The translations under genes and the position numbers were made by a program. A stretch of 9,396 nt of DNA from Acidaminococcus fermentans (GTDB taxonomy: Bacteria; Bacillota_C; Negativicutes; Acidaminococcales; Acidaminococcaceae): assembly GCA_004555735.1 (NCBI GenBank), contig SFHH01000071.1, forward strand, positions 1-9,396, written 5' to 3'. This document shows, piece by piece, positions 5,967-9,396 of the stretch; within the stretch, counting starts at the first letter, position 1, and each line of letters begins with the position of its first letter. The notes under the pieces are model-generated. The model did no database searches. It had not been told where the DNA came from and was given only the letters and a program-made list of their open reading frames with translations.

Positions 5967-7339
5967 ATGGGTGAAGGGAAAAAATATCCGGTCCAGTTTT
6001 ACGGTGGATATCTGGGGGCCTGGTCCTGTTTGGTCCTGGCCATTGCAGGTATCATGTATATGTTGCTGATCCGCGGTGGTGGGACAAAAAGCATCATGGT
6101 GGCACTGTTCGTCTCTCTGGTATTGGGACTTGTACTGGCCAAAGACAAAGTCGGCTATGGGGATGAGATGCTGAAGGGCCTGAAGGAATCCATGGTTACG
6201 ACGATTTGTATGGCTTTCTTTATGGCCGGTCTGCTTTCGGCTCTGCTGAAAAGCTGCGGGCTGATCCAGGCACTGCTGTGGGCGGTAGGCGAGACACATA
6301 CGCCTATTTCACTTCTTCCTCTTGTGGCGTTCCTGGTTTGCGTAGTGATTTCCACAGCCTGTGGGACTTCGACGGGAACCGTAACGGCCGTATCGGCTGT
6401 GATGTGTCCCATTGGGGCAGAACTGGGCATCAACATGGGATTGATGTGCGGGGCCATCATCAGCGGGTCCATTTTTGGGGATAACCTGGCTCCCATTTCT
6501 GATACGACGATTGCATCTTCCCAGACCCAAGGAGCGAATCTCCGGGATGTGGTCCGGAGCCGTCTGCCTTATTCGCTGCTGGCTGCCGGTATTTCTGCCG
6601 TCCTTTATGTATATTGTGGACTGACCATGATTTCTGGATCTGCCGTCCAGTTTGCCAATAATGCCCAGTATGCCAAATCTCTGGTATTCCTGGCCATTCC
6701 CGTTGTCCTGATTTATCTGATGCATAAGGGATGGGGACTGGTTTCTTCTCTGCTGCTGGCCAATGCCATGGCCGTGACTCTGTGCTTGGTGTTGGGAGTC
6801 ATCCCTGCAGCCAAGATGTTCAGTGATAAAAGCCCGATCGTTACCGGGATGGCAAGCATGGCCAATGTTGCCATCATTTCCTTCCTGATGCTGATGATGC
6901 TGCAGATTCCCGTCATGTGCGGGGGATTCGATGCTTTTGCCGGTTGGCTGATGCAAAAATGCAGCAAGATCCGGGATGCAGAACTGATTGCTTATTTTGC
7001 CTCCATCTTTGGCGTCGTTGCAACTCACAGTTCCACCAATACCATTCTGTTTTTGGCCCTTTCGTAAAGAAACTGATGGATGGGTATAAGGAACAGGCTG
7101 ACGGCTGCCGGAGCGCCAATATTCTGGATGGGGTAGCCTGTGGGACCAATGGGCTGATCCCTTATGGGAATCCCATGTTGGTCATTACTGGGGTTTGTGC
7201 AGGATTGCCCGGTGTTTCCGATACTTTCTCTTTTTTGGATATAGCCCCTTATACGTATCATTGCTGGGGCCTGCTGTTGATTTTCCTTCTGAGTATCCTG
7301 ACTGGAGTGGGACGGAAGAGAAGCCAGTTTGCAAAATAA
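5967..7339 (+). pseudogene. NhaC-family Na+/H+ antiporter, interrupted by a -1 frameshift
   Basis: ATG 5967 follows GGGAGG (5953-5958). The first frame runs 366 residues to TAA at 7065-7067. It shows many membrane helices and the NhaC-type signature FGDNLAPISDTT (Phe170 to Thr181). From about 7055 the homologous reading moves to another frame, continuing GPFVKKLMDGY, then GTNGLIPYGNPMLVITG and two more hydrophobic stretches, to TAA at 7337-7339. Adding one T to the five-T run at 7050-7054 would restore a single 457-residue protein, a normal family length. As read, the last quarter is lost, so the carrier is probably inactive. A sequencing or assembly error is possible. The family exchanges Na+ for H+; relatives such as MleN exchange organic acids, which would suit an operon with an aminotransferase, but the solute is unknown. 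Confidence 0.82.
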
Positions 7340-7361
7340 GTAAAAATCGATATGGATGAGT

Positions 7362-7392
7362 AAAAGACTGCCGGATTTGCTGGCAGTCTTTT
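7362..7392 (+). terminator. Intrinsic terminator after the antiporter gene
   Basis: AAAAGACTGCC (7362-7372) and GGCAGTCTTTT (7382-7392) form a perfect 11-bp stem with a 9-nt loop, ending in a T run. It begins 22 bp after the antiporter stop and separates that operon from the permease. Its A-rich left side means it could also act on the opposite strand, although no minus-strand gene needs it. Confidence 0.85.
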
Positions 7393-7541
7393 GTCATAGC
7401 GATAAGCCTTGGGCTTTATGATGATATAGTAATAAATTTTACATATTAATCATAATAGATAGCCCTTTTCATATTTTTGATTGACTTTAAAGGATTTTCG
7501 ATTCCAATAAAAGAAGTAATACTCATAAAAGGAGAGATTCC

Positions 7542-8963
7542 ATGGATCTTTCCCGTCTTTCTGAAGGGGTGATGCCAAAACAGGAGATTGTTGCATATCG
7601 GAGTGGTTTGCAAGTTGGAAGAAAGGATGGGGTCAAGATGGAAAATCAAGGAAACGGTTCATTTGCTTCTTTTGCAGAACGCCATTTTCATCTAAAAGAA
7701 AATGGTACAGATGTAAAAACCGAATTGTTGGCTGGACTGACGACCTTTGCAACTATGTCCTATGTCCTGGCCGTAGTACCTAACATGCTCAGCAAGTCTG
7801 GTATCGACAAATCCGGGGCTTTGACTGCACTGATCCTGATGGTCGTACTCTGCAGCGGGGCCATGGCGGTTTATACCAATCGGCCTTTCTGCTTGGCTCC
7901 TGGCATGAGTTCCGTAGCCATCATCAGCAACCTGGATTCTATTGGGATGTCCGTTGAAACAGCTTTCGGCATCATCTTTATCGAAGGGGTCATCTTTGTC
8001 ATCATTTCTTTTGCCGGGATGAGGGAAATTATTGCCAAGGCCATCCCTGCCAGTGTCAAAATTGCATTGAGCGGAGGCATTGGCCTCTGGATTTCCTTAA
8101 TCGGCTTAAAATCAGGAGGAATCGTTGTTGCCTCGGCAAAAAACACCTTGGTATTTGGCAACCTCCATACTGCCAAAGCCTTCATGTTTTTGATCGGCTT
8201 CCTTTTGATTTTGATCTTTGAAGCCCGTAAAATCAAGGGAAGTATGCTGCTTTCCATCATCATCGTTACGCTGATCGGCATCCCTCTGCAAATCACGAAA
8301 CTGCCCACCAGCTTCTTTAACGCTCCGGGGAGCATTGTTCCGTTGATCGGACGGCTGAATGTGATGGATGCGCTGAAACCGGAATATTTTCCCTGGCTGC
8401 TGACCTTCTTCGTACCGGACTTTTTCGGGACCATGGGCATTATCCTGGGGATTGCCAACCAGGCAGGCTGGTTGGATAAACATGGGGATATGGATGGCAT
8501 CGATAAATGCTTCAAGGTGGACTCTTCATCCACTGTACTGGGCAGCTTCTTCTGCATGCCGGTCATGACCACATATCTTGAATCGGCCAGTGGGGTCGCT
8601 GATGGCGGCCGTACCGGTCTTACGGCAATCAGTACCTCTGTCCTGTTTGCCCTTATGCTCCTTTTCACTCCTCTTGCCCTGATGGTACCGGGCGTTGCCA
8701 CCGGTCCTGTCCTGACCATCATCGGTTTCCAGATGCTCACCTCCATGCGGGCCATTGATTACACCGATGTGACGGAATTCCTGCCCGCTTTCATTGCTGT
8801 AGCCATGACCGTACTGACTTACAACATTGCAAACGGTATGGCTCTTTCCATCATTTCTTATCTGGTCATGAAGATTGCCGCAGGAAAGGCCAAAACGGTA
8901 CCGGCAGCTATGTACGGAATCGGAGCCTGCATGCTGTTCTATATGTGGATGATCATCAAATGA
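7542..8963 (+). CDS. NCS2-family permease, AzgA-like (purine-type transporter)
   Basis: ATG 7542 is preceded by AGGAGAG (7530-7536) at 5 nt, giving 473 residues. An in-frame ATG at 7638 would give 441 residues and an N-terminus closer to relatives (FHLKENGTDVKTELLAGLTTF), but its ribosome site is poorer. The chain is a series of membrane helices with the AzgA-subfamily landmarks LAGLTTFATMSYVLAVVPNML, APGM (119-122), GIGLWISLIGLKSGGIV, and YLESASGVADGGRTGLTA (around Glu347). Family members take up hypoxanthine, guanine or adenine with protons across the inner membrane. Two canonical stretches are altered: the usual APGMGxNAFFA reads APGMSSVAIIS, and the usual DLFDT-like motif reads PDFFGT (293-297). 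The substrate may therefore not be a common purine. It has its own terminators on both sides, so it is transcribed alone; I find no convincing promoter or purine riboswitch in 7393-7541. Confidence 0.87.
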   Translation: MDLSRLSEGVMPKQEIVAYRSGLQVGRKDGVKMENQGNGSFASFAERHFHLKENGTDVKTELLAGLTTFATMSYVLAVVPNMLSKSGIDKSGALTALILMVVLCSGAMAVYTNRPFCLAPGMSSVAIISNLDSIGMSVETAFGIIFIEGVIFVIISFAGMREIIAKAIPASVKIALSGGIGLWISLIGLKSGGIVVASAKNTLVFGNLHTAKAFMFLIGFLLILIFEARKIKGSMLLSIIIVTLIGIPLQITKLPTSFFNAPGSIVPLIGRLNVMDALKPEYFPWLLTFFVPDFFGTMGIILGIANQAGWLDKHGDMDGIDKCFKVDSSSTVLGSFFCMPVMTTYLESASGVADGGRTGLTAISTSVLFALMLLFTPLALMVPGVATGPVLTIIGFQMLTSMRAIDYTDVTEFLPAFIAVAMTVLTYNIANGMALSIISYLVMKIAAGKAKTVPAAMYGIGACMLFYMWMIIK

Positions 8964-9010
8964 TCAGAGACATCTAGTTTGAGATAGAGCCGCAAGCCCT
9001 AAAAGATATC

Positions 9011-9056
9011 AAAAAAACCGGTGAAAGATAGTTCGACGATCTTTCACCGCTTTTTT
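9011..9056. terminator. Bidirectional terminator between permease and right gltS copy
   Basis: CGGTGAAAGAT (9019-9029) and ATCTTTCACCG (9039-9049) form a perfect 11-bp stem with a 9-nt loop. Seven A's (9011-9017) flank one side and six T's (9051-9056) the other. It therefore carries a U tract in both directions and serves the convergent permease (+) and gltS copy (-). Confidence 0.9.
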
Positions 9057-9080
9057 GCGTATATTTATTGGGTAAAGGAC

Positions 9081-9396
9081 TTATCCTAGTTTTCTGTGGG
9101 TATTGAAGAAAATGAACCCGAGAGCGATAAATACCACGAAGATGGCCGCGCCCACACCAGCGGTCAGGCCGACTCCGGTGCTCAGCCAGATGGGGGTCAG
9201 GCCTACGAAGATATCCTTCCAGGACATGAGAGTCGCATAGATCCCGTGGCTATCCCCAGCATGGGATTCCGAGTTGGGGTCGATGGAACGGACAAGAGCC
9301 AGCCCGGTAGAGGTGTTGCCGGTGGCCGCCCCGAAGCACATGCAAGCTTTTTCGAACCATTCTTCCTTGGCGAATTTCCGGGCACAGAACAGCACC
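9081..9396 (-). CDS. gltS: Second GltS-family symporter gene, C-terminal part only
   Basis: The minus-strand frame enters at the right edge and ends with TAA at 9083-9081, showing about 105 C-terminal residues. They include the second GltS signature GAATGNTSTG followed by LALVRSIDP, and the last membrane helices. The visible protein matches the left-edge copy except for one Ile-to-Leu change and a different tail (HRKLG against KRSLS after the shared FFNT). At DNA level the two are about 95% identical over 297 bp. A second near-identical symporter would fit an organism that relies on glutamate, although different regulation or substrate cannot be judged from this fragment. Whether the rest of the gene is intact lies outside the window. 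Confidence 0.9.
   Translation of the reverse strand, partial: VLFCARKFAKEEWFEKACMCFGAATGNTSTGLALVRSIDPNSESHAGDSHGIYATLMSWKDIFVGLTPIWLSTGVGLTAGVGAAIFVVFIALGFIFFNTHRKLG
9100..9396 (-). repeat. Right arm of inverted gltS duplication
   Basis: Reverse complement of 885-1181 with 15 mismatches in 297 bp; 9181-9269 is identical to the complement of 1012-1100. The arm is cut by the window edge and probably extends further. The arms face each other across 7.9 kb. Confidence 0.93.

Noticed and set aside
5409..6299. Long minus-strand open frame (296 codons) opposite the aminotransferase and antiporter
   Set aside because: It overlaps two clear genes, its predicted protein is His/Gln-rich without family motifs, and it has no ribosome site in a sensible place. 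It is a frame shadow.
7049..7055. Programmed -1 ribosomal frameshift in the antiporter
   Set aside because: The frame-zero heptamer is G TTT TTG, which does not fit X XXY YYZ (it would need a T first). I see no strong downstream hairpin or internal Shine-Dalgarno, and NhaC relatives are single-frame proteins.
7393..7541. Purine riboswitch before the NCS2 permease
   Set aside because: I could not find the conserved core elements of the purine aptamer or its three-way junction; only a short AAGCC-TTG-GGCTT hairpin (7404-7416) is present.
7871..8755. Long minus-strand open frame (294 codons) opposite the permease
   Set aside because: It lies entirely inside the NCS2 gene and its Met/Ile/Pro-rich composition mirrors complementary hydrophobic codons. 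No motif or start signal supports it.
1..9396. Composite transposon, with the gltS arms as insertion-sequence-like ends
   Set aside because: The arms are coding sequence of a symporter without transposase or terminal inverted repeats, and no target-site duplication can be seen within the window.

Overview
The window looks like chromosomal DNA of an anaerobic, glutamate-using Firmicute. It shows GC-rich coding sequence set against very AT-rich intergenic DNA, strong AGGAGG-type ribosome binding sites, and two sodium/glutamate symporter (GltS family) genes. A Negativicute such as Acidaminococcus would fit, but that is inference from gene content and recalled protein similarity, not a database result.

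Layout, left to right. A GltS-family symporter gene (+) is cut by the left edge (1-1200). After a long hairpin (1238-1287) comes a convergent LysR-type regulator on the minus strand (1312-2289). A 152-bp divergent promoter region separates the regulator from a two-gene plus-strand unit: a DRE-TIM aldolase/lyase of the 4-hydroxy-2-oxovalerate aldolase type (2442-3449) and, 1 nt later, a D-isomer 2-hydroxyacid dehydrogenase (3451-4407), closed by a terminator. A 335-bp gap follows, holding an excellent sigma-70-type promoter (TTGACG-N17-TATACT) overlaid by two copies of an AT-rich dyad exactly 30 bp apart. This promoter should drive a class I aminotransferase (4743-5939) and an NhaC-family antiporter (5967-7339). 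The antiporter is broken as read: a one-base frame change in a T run at 7050-7054 truncates it. Another terminator is followed by an NCS2-family (AzgA-like) permease (7542-8963), a bidirectional terminator, and the 3' part of a second GltS gene on the minus strand (9396-9081).

How the genes may work together (inference). The regulator, aldolase, dehydrogenase, aminotransferase and ion-coupled carrier look like a small catabolic cassette for an amino or hydroxy acid. The aminotransferase would make or use a 2-oxo acid, the dehydrogenase would interconvert 2-oxo and 2-hydroxy acids, and the lyase would make or cleave a C-C bond next to a 2-oxo group. Both the lyase and the dehydrogenase lack one residue that is catalytic in their best-known relatives, so the substrate cannot be named.

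The most striking large-scale structure is that the two ends of the window are inverted copies of the same gltS 3' region: 297 aligned bp with 15 mismatches, 14 of them synonymous. They face each other across about 7.9 kb. They could support inversion or gene conversion, or could simply be an old inverted duplication. I saw no CRISPR array, tRNA, rRNA, transposase or recognised riboswitch.
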